A stretch of 64,000 bases of DNA from Trichocoleus desertorum NBK24 (GTDB taxonomy: Bacteria > Cyanobacteriota > Cyanobacteriia > FACHB-46), in assembly GCF_030409055.1 (NCBI RefSeq), contig NZ_CP116619.1, positions 2,953,628 through 3,017,627 on the forward strand. The letters are read 5' to 3'. Positions 63,338-64,000 of this stretch are shown piece by piece. Positions within the stretch are counted from its first letter, which is position 1, and the number at the start of each line of letters is the position of its first letter. Position numbers and translations under genes: made by a program. The notes under the pieces are model-generated. The model ran no database searches. It was not told the DNA's origin and saw only the letters and a list, made by a program, of their open reading frames with translations.

Positions 63338-64000
63338 ATGCGTGACTTTCTCAAATACACCTTCGCTAGTTTGGCAGGACTCATCCTCTTTTGCAGCTTG
63401 GGAGTAGGGGGACTCATTTTTCTGTTCATTGCTGCTGCGTCGGTTGACTCTGGCCCTCAGGTGAGAAACAAGTCCGTTCTGACATTTGATTTATCTCTTA
63501 ACATTACAGATTCCAAGCCCGCCACGAGTACCAGTCAGGCGATTAGTGAAGCGCTCTCGAATGACAGTACTGAGTCCATTTCCTTACAGACCGTCCTGCA
63601 AACGATTGATCGAGCCGCTAAAGATGATCGCGTCATCGCGCTTTATTTGTATAGCAATGGCAATTCCAGCAGTAGTTCCGGTTTAGCGACTTTAAAAGAA
63701 GTACGGGAAGCACTAGAGCGGTTTCGGGCTAAGGGCAAAAAGATCATTGCCTATGACACAGAGTGGAGTGAGCGAGAGTACTATCTAAGCTCGATCGCGA
63801 ATACCATAGCGCTCAACCCGTTCGGCTCGATGGAACTAAATGGTTTTAGTTCTCAGCCCACTTTTTACACCGGAGCCTTGCAAAAATATGGCATTGGTGT
63901 TCAGGTCACGAGAGTTGGCAAATACAAGTCGGCGGTAGAACCCTTTCTCCTCACTAAACAAAGCCCTGCTAGCCGTGAACAAACAGCCAAACTACTAGGA
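63338..64000 (+). CDS. sppA: Signal peptide peptidase SppA (5' part)
   Basis: 221 residues are visible; the gene runs off the window. MRDFLKYTFASLAGLILFCS and GVGGLIFLFIAAASV give an N-terminal membrane anchor (about 8-38). VLTFDLSLNI near 49 starts the ClpP-like fold, and GVQVTRVGKYKSAVEPFLLT near 188 includes the Lys of the SppA Ser-Lys dyad (GKYKSAVEPF). The nucleophile Ser lies further downstream, outside the window. Cyanobacterial SppA is membrane-bound and tied to thylakoid antenna turnover. Confidence 0.93.
   Translation, partial: MRDFLKYTFASLAGLILFCSLGVGGLIFLFIAAASVDSGPQVRNKSVLTFDLSLNITDSKPATSTSQAISEALSNDSTESISLQTVLQTIDRAAKDDRVIALYLYSNGNSSSSSGLATLKEVREALERFRAKGKKIIAYDTEWSEREYYLSSIANTIALNPFGSMELNGFSSQPTFYTGALQKYGIGVQVTRVGKYKSAVEPFLLTKQSPASREQTAKLLG

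Overview
The window is cyanobacterial chromosome. It carries photosystem II psbX, a Ycf66 protein, a high-light-inducible protein, a YggT/Ycf19 protein, two cyAbrB regulators, a chorismate lyase of the plastoquinone-pathway type, and many HIP1 palindromes (GCGATCGC). The species cannot be named from this sequence.

Layout. Positions 1-4061 hold housekeeping genes: the 3' part of purL, purF and a chorismate lyase. Positions 4147-26944 are a complete 22.8-kb Tn7-like transposon. It has matching ends (TGTGACTGAA...), repeated TnsB-type binding sites and a 5-bp target duplication (CTTTA), and it sits 25 bp beyond the 3' end of a tRNA-Leu(GAG) gene. Its right part encodes the transposition machinery: a TnsA-TnsB fusion, TnsC and two TniQ/TnsD-family proteins. 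No CRISPR array or cas genes are visible. An IS630-type element has landed 19 bp upstream of tnsAB. Next to it lie a divergent MerR-family regulator and a perfect 25-bp-arm palindrome.

The left part of the transposon is cargo: one tightly packed minus-strand defence operon related to type 3 BREX, in the order brxF-like, brxC (DUF6079), adenine methylase pglX1, SMC/ABC-type ATPase (DUF3696-like), unknown 362-residue protein, pglZ, brxA-like. The helicase expected between the methylase and pglZ in type 3 BREX is absent. The ATPase and the unknown protein occupy its place, joined to their neighbours by overlapping genes. This helicase-less variant is the most interesting system in the window.

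Positions 26975-53150 return to ordinary genome: tRNA-Leu, accC, a methyltransferase, yggT, psbX, ycf66, hlip, sdhB, cyabrB2, a CPBP protease, tldE/tldD, cysS, a His-rich COG0523 GTPase with a thioredoxin-like ferredoxin, a pseudokinase/kinase pair, a glyoxalase-fold protein, a degenerate serine-recombinase-like protein, an acyltransferase and a large membrane protein. A complete IS66 element with an 8-bp target duplication lies at 53601-55036. Positions 55127-64000 carry a zinc-ribbon membrane protein, a ClC channel, an unassigned 37-residue membrane protein, cyabrB1, an Rrf2 regulator, a Trypco1-like protein, cbiB, pyrR, fni and the start of sppA.

How the parts fit: the transposon is a mobile defence island. 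TnsABC with a TniQ protein would place it beside a tRNA gene. The MerR protein may control it, and its payload would protect the host by methylation-based self/non-self phage exclusion. All functional calls come from reading motifs by eye; no homology search was run.
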